6,758 bases of DNA. Source: Dehalococcoidia bacterium. Its GTDB lineage: Bacteria; Chloroflexota; Dehalococcoidia; E44-bin15. Position numbers and translations under genes: made by a program. Location of the stretch: assembly GCA_030638665.1 (NCBI GenBank), contig DAOWEF010000015.1, forward strand, positions 1 to 6,758, read 5' to 3'. The notes under the pieces are model-generated. The model was not told where the DNA came from and made no database searches. It saw only the letters and a list, made by a program, of their open reading frames with translations. The number at the start of each line of letters is the position of its first letter. Position 1 is the first letter of the stretch. Shown piece by piece: positions 1-4,985 of the stretch.

Positions 1-549
1 AAAGGGAAATCTATCAGCCTCATCGGACCCAACTGCCCCGGGGTTATCTCGCCGGGGAAATGCAAGGTGGGGCTCATGCCCGGCGACATTCATATGCCGG
101 GGAGTGTGGGCGTGGTCTCCCGTAGCGGCACCCTGACCTATGAGGCGGTGGCCCAGCTAACAGAGCAGGGGATAGGGCAATCCACCTGCATTGGCGTGGG
201 CGGCGATCCCCTAATTGGCACCACCTTTGTTGATGTGCTCAAGCTATTCGAAAAGGATGCGGAAACAAGGCTCGTGGTGCTTATCGGGGAGATCGGCGGG
301 ACTGCGGAGCAGGAGGCGGCGGAATTCATCAGGGGGATGACCAAGCCCATTGTCGCCTTCGTCTCCGGGAGCAGCGCGCCGCCGGGGAGAAGGATGGGAC
401 ACGCCGGGGCGATCATCACCGGTAGCTCGGGAACCGCAGCGGAGAAGATCGAGGCGCTCCGTGCCACCGGGGCCACCATTGCCTCAAGCCCTGCGGAGAT
501 TGGCCTGGTGGCCCGAAAGGTATTTCGAACTTTAATGATTGCAAAATAA
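1..549 (+). CDS. sucD: succinyl-CoA ligase (NDP-forming) alpha subunit, 5'-truncated by window edge
   Basis: The frame is open from base 1 and ends at TAA 547-549, giving 182 visible residues. The family is about 290 residues long, so roughly 110 N-terminal residues (most of the CoA-binding Rossmann domain) lie outside the window. Visible motifs in order are GPNCPG (residues 9-14), [35 protein letters not shown] and GHAGAI. The His of GHAGAI (codon 400-402) is the residue that is transiently phosphorylated in this family. The enzyme interconverts succinyl-CoA and succinate with substrate-level phosphorylation of ADP or GDP in the cytoplasm, as an alpha-beta complex. The beta subunit (sucC) would be expected just upstream, outside the window. 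An apparent GTG start at 67 is internal and should not be used. The 3' end overlaps a copy of a dispersed repeat that begins about 25 bases before the stop. A related acyl-CoA ligase alpha subunit is possible, but the motifs fit SucD closely. Confidence 0.93.
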   Translation, partial: KGKSISLIGPNCPGVISPGKCKVGLMPGDIHMPGSVGVVSRSGTLTYEAVAQLTEQGIGQSTCIGVGGDPLIGTTFVDVLKLFEKDAETRLVVLIGEIGGTAEQEAAEFIRGMTKPIVAFVSGSSAPPGRRMGHAGAIITGSSGTAAEKIEALRATGATIASSPAEIGLVARKVFRTLMIAK

Positions 550-608
550 TTCGGGGTGACCTTACAAAATCCCGATTCTCGATAATAAAGGTTTGTGTAG
601 GGCGAAAA
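524..608 (+). repeat. dispersed repeat, copy A (sucD end to surE start)
   Basis: This is about 85 bases that align with 3384-3469 and, in two blocks, with 4511-4634. The shared core runs from a left end like TTYGAAC-TTAATGRTTG-AAAA to a right end like CGATTYYC-TAATAAAGG then GTAGGGCGAAAA. By eye, A and B agree at roughly two-thirds to three-quarters of positions with almost no length change. A short hairpin is present: TCGGG (551-555) with CCCGA (571-575) and a 15-base loop. The copy covers the sucD stop codon and the false upstream start of surE. No tRNA adjoins this copy. Confidence 0.7.
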
Positions 609-619
609 GGGCGAAAAAC

Positions 620-1393
620 TTGAGGATACTGGTTACCAACGATGACGGTATCTACGCCAGGGGGCTGTGGACCCTCGTTGCGGCGCTGCAGCAGGTTGGT
701 GAGGTGGTGGTCGTGGCTCCGGACCGGGAGCAGAGCGCCGTGGGCACCTCAGTGACGCTTCATCATCCGCTGCGGGCGAGGGAGATAGAGCCCCTGGTTA
801 AAGAGATAAAGAGTTATTGCGTAGAGGGCACCCCTGCCGATTGTGTTATCCTGGCCTTAGGCAATCTGCTCAATAGTGGGATTGACCTGGTATTCTGCGG
901 GATCAACGATGGGTCAAATCTCGGCGATGATGTGCTCATCTCAGGGACAGTGGGTGCCGCTCTTCAGGGATACATTAAGGGCATTCCCTCGGTAGCCTTA
1001 TCGGTAGGGGCACTTAAGGATGTCCACTTCGATGTTGCTGCCCGTCTGGCGGCAGCGCTGGCCAGAAATTTCGAAAAGCAGGCTTTGCCAAAGGAGATAC
1101 TCTTAAACATAAACCTGCCCAACTTGCCCTTTGACCGTATTCAGGGTATAGAGGTTACCCGTCTGGGGCGGCGAAGCTATAGTGATGCGATCGAGGAGGG
1201 GCATGATGGGAAGAGAAAGTACTACTGGATTGTGCGCGGCAAGCCGGAGTGGCAGCCGGAGGAGGGCACCGATATATGGGCGCTCACCAAAGATAAGATT
1301 TCCATTACCCCCCTTCACAGCGACCTGACCAGCCAGAAGGCGCTCTCCTCCCTCAAGGAGTTGCCCCCTGCGCTCCTCCGGGATTTATTTTAA
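620..1393 (+). CDS. surE: 5'/3'-nucleotidase SurE
   Basis: SurE is a divalent-metal-dependent phosphatase that removes phosphate from nucleoside monophosphates; it is cytoplasmic and linked to survival and nucleotide salvage. The product begins with RILVTNDDGI, whose paired Asp residues (8 and 9) bind metal. It continues with PDREQSAVGTSVT, carrying the conserved metal-ligand Ser, and CGINDGSNLGDD followed by SGTVGAALQG, the family's Asn-containing active-site segment. The start is placed at TTG 620, giving 257 residues, because SurE proteins normally open with M-R-I-L-V-T-N-D-D. The nine extra residues possible from a TTG at 593 are lysine/arginine-rich, lie inside a dispersed repeat and match nothing in the family. 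A weak purine-rich site (AAGG at 606-609) lies about 10 bases before TTG 620. The stop is TAA 1391-1393. The gene is about 70 bases downstream of sucD and on the same strand, and is convergent with the receiver gene. Confidence 0.95.
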   Translation: MRILVTNDDGIYARGLWTLVAALQQVGEVVVVAPDREQSAVGTSVTLHHPLRAREIEPLVKEIKSYCVEGTPADCVILALGNLLNSGIDLVFCGINDGSNLGDDVLISGTVGAALQGYIKGIPSVALSVGALKDVHFDVAARLAAALARNFEKQALPKEILLNINLPNLPFDRIQGIEVTRLGRRSYSDAIEEGHDGKRKYYWIVRGKPEWQPEEGTDIWALTKDKISITPLHSDLTSQKALSSLKELPPALLRDLF

Positions 1394-1446
1394 TCGGCGT
1401 TGATACACTTGCTCATTCACACTAGCATTTCTATGGTAAAGGCATG

Positions 1447-1812
1447 TTAAATTCGGGGGCAGGTCAGTATGGCACGCACCGTTGCCAGCAGCTCGGGGAA
1501 GTGGAACGGTTTAACCAGGTAATCGTCCGCACCTTTATCCAGGCCATCTACCCGGTCGTCAAGCCTGGAGCGGGCAGTCAGCATGAGGATGCCGGTCGGT
1601 GAGCCTGAGGCCCGTATCCTTCTGCATACCTCCACACCGTCGATCTTGGGCAGATTGAGGTCGAGGATAATGAGGTCGTAGTCATTTACCTCCGCCATAA
1701 CCAGGGCTTCTTCGCCATCGTAAGCAATATCGGCAGCATAGCCTTGCTTGCGCATTCCTCTGGCCAGGGCTTCTGCCAGGTCTTTCTCATCCTCTGTGAT
1801 CAGGTTACGCAT
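1447..1812 (-). CDS. receiver-only response regulator (OmpR-type REC, no output domain)
   Basis: The 121-residue product is a complete CheY-like receiver domain. Counting from the ATG at 1812 it has the acidic pair E7/D8-E9, the phospho-acceptor Asp51 in LIILDLNLP, Thr79 in LMLTAR and Lys101 in YLVKPF. The sequence style (EDEKDLAEALARG, DDRVDGLDKGADDYLVKPFHFPELLATVRA) is that of OmpR/PhoB-family regulators, which normally continue with a winged-helix domain of about 100 residues. Here translation stops at PRI, immediately after the last receiver helix, and only 53 bases separate the stop from the end of convergent surE, so the output domain is absent. The start is taken at ATG 1812 because it gives the family-typical M-R-x-L-x-x-E-D-E opening; a GTG at 1818 would add two residues. 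No histidine kinase is nearby. It could be a true single-domain regulator acting by protein contact or the remnant of a truncated regulator. Confidence 0.85.
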   Translation of the reverse strand: MRNLITEDEKDLAEALARGMRKQGYAADIAYDGEEALVMAEVNDYDLIILDLNLPKIDGVEVCRRIRASGSPTGILMLTARSRLDDRVDGLDKGADDYLVKPFHFPELLATVRAILTCPRI

Positions 1813-1820
1813 GTCCACTA

Positions 1821-1826
1821 ATTATA
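1821..1826 (-). promoter_or_regulatory. perfect -10 box (TATAAT) for the receiver gene
   Basis: Read on the minus strand, TATAAT ends 8 bases before the ATG at 1812. No matching -35 hexamer sits at 16-18 bases; the upstream stretch is pyrimidine-rich. With a start of transcription 6-8 bases after the box, the mRNA would be leaderless or nearly so, consistent with the absence of a Shine-Dalgarno sequence before this gene. This is an inference from sequence alone. Confidence 0.4.
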
Positions 1827-1898
1827 CTAACCTAAAAGTAAAGGAAAGGTAAAGAAATAACCGGTTCTGTAGCGGGAGGTGGCATGTACGAGAATTAG

Positions 1899-3380
1899 TT
1901 ATTGTGGAGCATCGGTTTTTCTGTGGAACTCATGGTAGCGGCTGAATTTCCCCATGGCACGGCTCGCCCGCTCCAGGGAGTAATAGACGGGGATTCCCTC
2001 CTTCAGCAGCTCCTGCCGCAGTTGCTCCTCCTGACCGGGGAGGAAGCGTGCCAGACTTTCATGGAACACCATGACCAGGGGCTTTCTGTAGGGATTTTCA
2101 TGGTCTAATTCTATAAGGGGATCCAGAATTATCCGGGCTTGCTTGTCTACCGCCTCCTGTATGGTGGTCATCTGTGACGCCGGGTCTATAGCAGCTTTGA
2201 GGAAGAATAAACCCGGGGATAGAATGAAGATAGCGGCATCGATCGAGGGATCGGCGATAGCGCACTCTATGGAGCGCATCATGATGTTGAGATCTGCCAT
2301 TGATGTGGCAATATCTATAGGATTCTTTATTATGGACCCCTCACGGGGTATGAAGCTTCCCAGTTCCTGTAGCGTTGCCTCGCTAAAAGTGGGCAGAGCA
2401 AGCCCAGCCCGAGCACAAATGTCGGCGCCGGCAACGCTATTACCTCCTCCCCCCCCGACCAACGCTACACGGTTGCTCGCCACGTGGCGAAGGTAGCGGA
2501 ATGTCATCGCGACATCGAGAAGTTCATCCGCACCATCGACCCTAACTGCCCCGGTTTGCTTAAAGAAAGCATCCCACACCGCCATCTCACCACCGAGGGC
2601 CCCGGTATGGGAGGCAGCGGCTCTAGCGCCGCTATCGGTGGTTCCCCCCTTCCAGATAATCACCGGCTTAGTCTTATTGATTTCCCGGACCAAAGTGGTA
2701 AGCTTCCTGCCATCGCTGATCCCCTCCAAATACATACAGATGATCTCTGTCTCCGCATCGGTGGACAGGTATTCCAGGAAGTCGATGCAATCGAGTACCG
2801 CAGCATTACCATAGCTAATCACCTTGCTCAGGTAAACGTAGTGTAGCGGGGCATCGAAAACAAACTGGCCGGCATGGCCGCCGCTCTGGGCGAGCATAGC
2901 CACGGGGCCGGGCTCGGGGTCGAAACTGATCCAGGTAGTTAGCTTGGCGGCGGGGACATGAAGCCCCATGCAATTAGGTCCTACGATGCGGAGCCCCCCT
3001 CTCTCAGCTATCTCTTTAAGCTTCTCCTCCAGCGCTATTCCCTCTTCATCACCCGCTTCCTTAAAACCCGCAGTATAGATTTGGATATTCTTGGCATTTG
3101 CGGCAATGCAGTCCTCGAGTACGGAGGGGATTGCATGTAGGGGAACGGCGATGGTCACCAGGTCGATGGGCTCGGGGACCGAAACTAGATCGGGGTAAAC
3201 CTTTAGGCCGTGGATCTCTTCACCAACCGCTTTGTGGTTGATGGGATAGATACGGCCTGGGAAGCCGGCATTCTGGAGAATGACCACAAAATCGCTGAAA
3301 GGGGGGGTCTTGCGGGAGGCCCCCACTACAGCCACTGTCTTGGGGTTGAAGGCAATCTCAAACTCAGTGTCCCACGTCAT
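1899..3380 (-). CDS. NDP-forming acyl-CoA synthetase, stand-alone alpha subunit
   Basis: From the ATG at 3380 the product is 493 residues. It has the alpha-type domain order of ADP-forming acyl-CoA synthetases: an N-terminal CoA-binding Rossmann domain (NPKTVAVVGASRK near residue 12; GPNCMGLH near 134), a succinyl-CoA-ligase-like domain (AMLAQSGGHAGQ, VISYGNAAVLD) and a third subdomain with VALVGGGGGNSV and IKNPIDIATSM. The SHTGALGG motif places the phospho-histidine at about residue 258, the position known for archaeal Acd alpha chains. The ATP-grasp beta module is absent, so a separate beta subunit encoded elsewhere is needed for activity. Such enzymes convert acyl-CoA to acid with ATP formation, or the reverse; the substrate cannot be read from the sequence. 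The frame stays open to 3425, but the 15 extra residues fall in the dispersed repeat and precede the family-like N-terminus. No Shine-Dalgarno precedes ATG 3380. tRNA-Leu lies upstream and the receiver gene 86 bases downstream, both on the same strand. Confidence 0.9.
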   Translation of the reverse strand: MTWDTEFEIAFNPKTVAVVGASRKTPPFSDFVVILQNAGFPGRIYPINHKAVGEEIHGLKVYPDLVSVPEPIDLVTIAVPLHAIPSVLEDCIAANAKNIQIYTAGFKEAGDEEGIALEEKLKEIAERGGLRIVGPNCMGLHVPAAKLTTWISFDPEPGPVAMLAQSGGHAGQFVFDAPLHYVYLSKVISYGNAAVLDCIDFLEYLSTDAETEIICMYLEGISDGRKLTTLVREINKTKPVIIWKGGTTDSGARAAASHTGALGGEMAVWDAFFKQTGAVRVDGADELLDVAMTFRYLRHVASNRVALVGGGGGNSVAGADICARAGLALPTFSEATLQELGSFIPREGSIIKNPIDIATSMADLNIMMRSIECAIADPSIDAAIFILSPGLFFLKAAIDPASQMTTIQEAVDKQARIILDPLIELDHENPYRKPLVMVFHESLARFLPGQEEQLRQELLKEGIPVYYSLERASRAMGKFSRYHEFHRKTDAPQ

Positions 3381-3383
3381 TTT

Positions 3384-3469
3384 TTTGAACTTAATGGTTG
3401 TAAAAGAAATCAGGGCGACTTTCAAAAACCCTCGATTTCCTCTTATAAAGGCTCATATAGGGCGAAAAA
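3384..3469 (+). repeat. dispersed repeat, copy B (between tRNA-Leu and acyl-CoA synthetase)
   Basis: This is the same orientation and length as copy A. The right end (GGGCGAAAAA) directly abuts the 3' end of tRNA-Leu, and the left end lies three bases from the ATG (3380) of the acyl-CoA synthetase, so the copy fills the whole spacer. The hairpin seen in copy A is kept with different bases: T3410-C3411-A3412-GGG pairs with CCCT (3429-3432) plus G3434-A3435, leaving C3433 bulged. Read on the minus strand it contains TTGAAA, 17 bases, then TACAAC, a weak promoter-like pair 16 bases before the ATG. Confidence 0.7.
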
Positions 3470-3555
3470 GGTGCCGAGGGCGGGACTCGAACCCGCACGG
3501 GCAAAAACCCAAGGGATTTTAAGTCCCTCGCGTCTACCGGTTCCGCCACCTCGGC
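3470..3555 (-). tRNA. tRNA-Leu (anticodon UAA)
   Basis: On the minus strand the gene folds as a class II tRNA. The acceptor stem is GCCGAGG with CCTCGGC, and the D-arm is GGCGGAACCGGTAGACGC-like. The anticodon stem is AGGGA/TCCCT with loop CTTAAAA, giving anticodon TAA (plus-strand 3519-3521). A long variable arm follows, then a T-arm with GGTTCGAGTCC. The discriminator is A (3472) followed by encoded CC (3471-3470) and then T, so the final A of CCA is not encoded as such. Length is 84 bases without CCA, normal for tRNA-Leu. A repeat copy follows directly. Confidence 0.95.
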
Positions 3556-3585
3556 GTTCGGAGACGAAGAGCAGACTCAAGTTAA

Positions 3586-3615
3586 ATTCTACTATATTTT
3601 AGTTGCTGCCTTCAA
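3586..3615 (-). promoter_or_regulatory. putative sigma-70 promoter for tRNA-Leu
   Basis: On the minus strand, TTGAAG (plus 3610-3615) is followed after 18 bases by TAGAAT (plus 3586-3591). This would start transcription near 3579, about 24 bases before the tRNA. Matches are 4/6 and 5/6 to the -35 and -10 consensus. The transcript could continue through repeat copy B into the acyl-CoA synthetase. Confidence 0.45.
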
Positions 3616-4011
3616 TGTTTTCTCCATACCACCCTTAAAATAGCCATTACTCCCCTTTTCATGGGCTGGTGCTCAGCCCGCCGAGTCGGGACTTCGGCCA
3701 CCAGTAATCTGCCATTGCCAGGACCCCGACCCGGGCCAAAGTGTCTGCTGACCGGTCGGCCTCGAGGGAGGAAGCAATCCCAAATAAGAGAGTTGAGTAG
3801 AGATTTAAAGGTAGAAATATGAACGCTTGCCTTACCCCATTTGATATTGACATTAATTTACCTGCTTCGTTTTGGCCGCAATAACAGACTGAACATTCAC
3901 CCCAAAATACAACTTATGAAGTTAATCGCTGATTCTGGGCGGAGCCTCCTCGTACCTGGACAAAAAGGTGGTGGTGAATACGATATTCTCTATTTAAGGG
4001 AGGGTAAAAAT
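3616..4011. other. intergenic stretch without a convincing gene
   Basis: No reading frame here resembles a known family. The only longer one, 3659-3853 on the minus strand (64 codons), has no ribosome-binding site or recognisable motif. The stretch splits in two. About 3661-3775 is GC-rich and full of inverted repeats: GGGCTG (3663-3668) with CAGCCC (3674-3679), GAGTCGGG (3683-3690) with CCCGACCC (3725-3732), and the self-complementary GACCGGTC and CCTCGAGG near 3750-3766. About 3780-4011 is AT-richer and featureless. The first part could be a structured RNA or a gene remnant; I cannot decide which. Confidence 0.4.
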
Positions 4012-4031
4012 TGACCACGTTGTAATGGTCA
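4005..4031 (-). terminator. putative intrinsic terminator of the SnoaL-like gene
   Basis: Read on the minus strand, TGACCA (plus 4026-4031) pairs with TGGTCA (plus 4012-4017) across an 8-base loop and is followed by AATTTTTA. It lies 17 bases after the stop codon of the SnoaL-like gene. The stem is short and only half G/C, so termination may be partial. Confidence 0.5.
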
Positions 4032-4047
4032 GGGCATCTGCACCTTA

Positions 4048-4497
4048 TCACTTGGTCTGCGTCCATTCTTCAAGGATGCGGGTAATCTTGGTGCTCTTTT
4101 TCTTCCAGCCGCCGTTTTCCTTAACATATTCATCTTCATAGTAGCCCCAACCATTCAGCGTTGCGATCGTCTGTATTATAAGACGGTCATTTAATACCCA
4201 TGTACCACGGGCAGTCGTATCACTGGTTATCTCGATCTCGGGATTGTGGCCCTGATGAGCAGAGATCATAGATTCGCGCCCCAGGTTATCTTTCAAGAAC
4301 TTGACAATTGCCTTTCTTCCCTGGAGCAACTCTATGCCCATCCCGTAATCTGCCACGGCATCCTCGGCAAAGCAGCCTTCCATTTCATCCCAAAGCTTCT
4401 TGTCAGCGCAGCGAAAGTATTTAGCTTTGAGTTTCTTGATCGCCTCAATGTCCTCCAGAACTCTGATCCTTTTTTCCAGGTCTGCTAGCTCAGCCAC
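4048..4497 (-). CDS. SnoaL-like / NTF2-fold family protein
   Basis: From the GTG at 4497 the product is 149 residues, typical for single-domain SnoaL-like alpha+beta barrel proteins. An N-terminal helix (LEKRIRVLEDIEAIKKLKAKYF) is followed by family hallmarks: CADKKLWDEMEGCFAEDAVADYG, the GRKAIVKFL segment, AHQGHNPEIEI with His81 and His84, ARGTWVLNDRL, and the closing GWGYYEDEYVKENGGWKKKSTKITRI. Relatives include dehydratases such as the bile-acid dehydratase BaiE, polyketide cyclases and many proteins of unknown function. Tyr27, Asp32 and His81 lie where catalytic residues sit in dehydratase members, but the substrate is unknown. The start is fixed by AAGGAGG (plus 4506-4512), a perfect Shine-Dalgarno 8 bases before the GTG; an upstream TTG at 4518 precedes that site and is false. 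It probably shares a transcript with the tRNA-Cys locus, with repeat copy C between them. Confidence 0.85.
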   Translation of the reverse strand: MAELADLEKRIRVLEDIEAIKKLKAKYFRCADKKLWDEMEGCFAEDAVADYGMGIELLQGRKAIVKFLKDNLGRESMISAHQGHNPEIEITSDTTARGTWVLNDRLIIQTIATLNGWGYYEDEYVKENGGWKKKSTKITRILEEWTQTK

Positions 4498-4505
4498 TAT
4501 TGCAA

Positions 4506-4512
4506 CCTCCTT
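4506..4512 (-). promoter_or_regulatory. Shine-Dalgarno site that sets the SnoaL-like start
   Basis: AAGGAGG on the minus strand, 8 bases upstream of the in-frame GTG at 4497. It is the only strong ribosome-binding site in the window and rules out the upstream TTG at 4518, which lies 5' of it. Confidence 0.8.
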
Positions 4513-4634
4513 TTTCAAACTTTACCGTTGTGAAAGAAGCCCTCGCTTTTCGCCCTTTGCGGCGGTAAAGGGAGTCGTAGCGAACTCTATAAAACACCGA
4601 TTCTTGCTAATAATGGCCCATGTAGGGCAAACAA
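4511..4634 (+). repeat. dispersed repeat, copy C, interrupted (between tRNA-Cys and SnoaL-like gene)
   Basis: The left block (about 4511-4537, TTTCAAACTTTACCGTTGTG then AAAGAA) and the right block (about 4587-4630, ending CATGTAGGGCAAA) match copies A and B. About 45 bases lie between them that the other copies lack. The insert contains a hairpin, CCCTTT (4553-4558) with AAAGGG (4567-4572) and an 8-base loop. As in copy B, the right end touches the 3' end of a tRNA (Cys) and the left end touches the ribosome-binding site of the next minus-strand gene. Confidence 0.6.
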
Positions 4635-4635
4635 C

Positions 4636-4700
4636 AGGCGACAGGCGGATTCGAACCGCCGAATAGGGGTTTTGCAGACCCCGCCATAGCTCATGCCTCC
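4636..4700 (-). tRNA. tRNA-Cys (anticodon GCA) with shortened D-arm, possibly a pseudogene
   Basis: On the minus strand the 3' two-thirds is a perfect tRNA-Cys. The anticodon stem is GGGGT/ACCCC with loop CTGCAAA (anticodon GCA), the variable loop is TATTC, and the T-arm is GGCGG-TTCGAAT-CCGCC. The acceptor 3' strand is TGTCGCC with discriminator T, the Cys identity base. The 5' part is abnormal. GGAGGCA can pair with TGTCGCC except for one A-G mismatch and one G-U. Only AGCTATGGC lies between position 9 and the anticodon stem, about 7 bases fewer than a standard D-arm, and it lacks the D-loop GG. CCA is not encoded (GTT follows). Total length is 65 bases against about 72 expected. Either the gene is decayed or it is an unusual D-arm-reduced tRNA. 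Confidence 0.6.
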
Positions 4701-4759
4701 TATTATTTTTTGTGTCAGATGGCCCTGTTTTGAATCTGGCATAGGGCATTGCTGATATG

Positions 4760-4789
4760 ATTATAGCACTTGGTGACGCCCTGTGTCAC
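4760..4789 (-). promoter_or_regulatory. sigma-70-like promoter facing tRNA-Cys, overlapping a dyad
   Basis: On the minus strand, GTGACA (plus 4784-4789, 5/6 match) is followed after 18 bases by a perfect TATAAT (plus 4760-4765). Transcription would start near 4753, about 50 bases before the tRNA-Cys, and could read through to the SnoaL-like gene. The spacer and -35 box coincide with most of a 12-bp perfect inverted repeat. Confidence 0.6.
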
Positions 4790-4796
4790 CAAGTGC
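4766..4796. repeat. 12-bp perfect inverted repeat
   Basis: GCACTTGGTGAC (4766-4777) and its exact complement GTCACCAAGTGC (4785-4796) are separated by 7 bases. Neither side is followed by a T-run, so it is not an intrinsic terminator. It covers the spacer and -35 region of the minus-strand promoter at 4760-4789 and abuts its -10 box, so an operator for a dimeric regulator is the simplest reading. Confidence 0.75.
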
Positions 4797-4949
4797 GTTA
4801 GCAAAGGCGGGGGGTCTACCCGTGCTTTTTAGAAGGGATTTGCCTCTTGCGGGGGATGCGGGGTTATCTAAACAATTTGATGGAGTGGTCAGGTTGGGCG
4901 AAAGCGGTTATGCCCCACAAAACAGTGTAGAGCCCTTCACAAACCCCCC

Positions 4950-4979
4950 TTGACAAGTTTCAGCAGCGTATGATATGAT
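4950..4979 (+). promoter_or_regulatory. strong sigma-70-type promoter
   Basis: A perfect TTGACA (4950-4955) is followed after 18 bases by TATGAT (4974-4979, 5/6). Transcription would begin near 4986, at the 5' edge of the structured RNA that ends at 5135. It is the best promoter on the plus strand and the evident source of both that RNA and the peptidase operon. Confidence 0.75.
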
Positions 4980-4985
4980 TATGGT

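Noticed and set aside
1902..3140. Plus-strand frames at 1902-2108, 2143-2496, 2484-2846 and 2958-3140
   Set aside because: All lie opposite the convincing acyl-CoA synthetase and carry no family motifs.
3210..3602. Open frames on the plus strand across tRNA-Leu (3210-3602 and 3280-3522), containing peptides like RAGLEPARAKTQG and RGRDSNPHG
   Set aside because: These are translations of the antisense strand of tRNA-Leu plus the repeat and the complement of the acyl-CoA synthetase, a well-known source of spurious proteins.
3659..3853. 64-codon minus-strand frame in the intergenic gap
   Set aside because: No ribosome-binding site and no family resemblance. Its GC-rich part is explained as well by a dyad-rich island, so I describe the region but do not call a gene.
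4400..4749. Open frames 4400-4666 (+) and 4522-4749 (-) across the tRNA-Cys locus
   Set aside because: The first is antisense to the SnoaL-like gene and tRNA-Cys (ending GDRRIRTAE, typical of antisense tRNA-Cys). The second reads through tRNA-Cys itself. Neither has a ribosome-binding site or a protein-like composition.
4806..4832. GCGGGG-TCTA-CCCGTGC followed by TTTTT as a plus-strand terminator
   Set aside because: The stem has a mismatch and a very tight loop, and no plus-strand gene lies upstream to be terminated.
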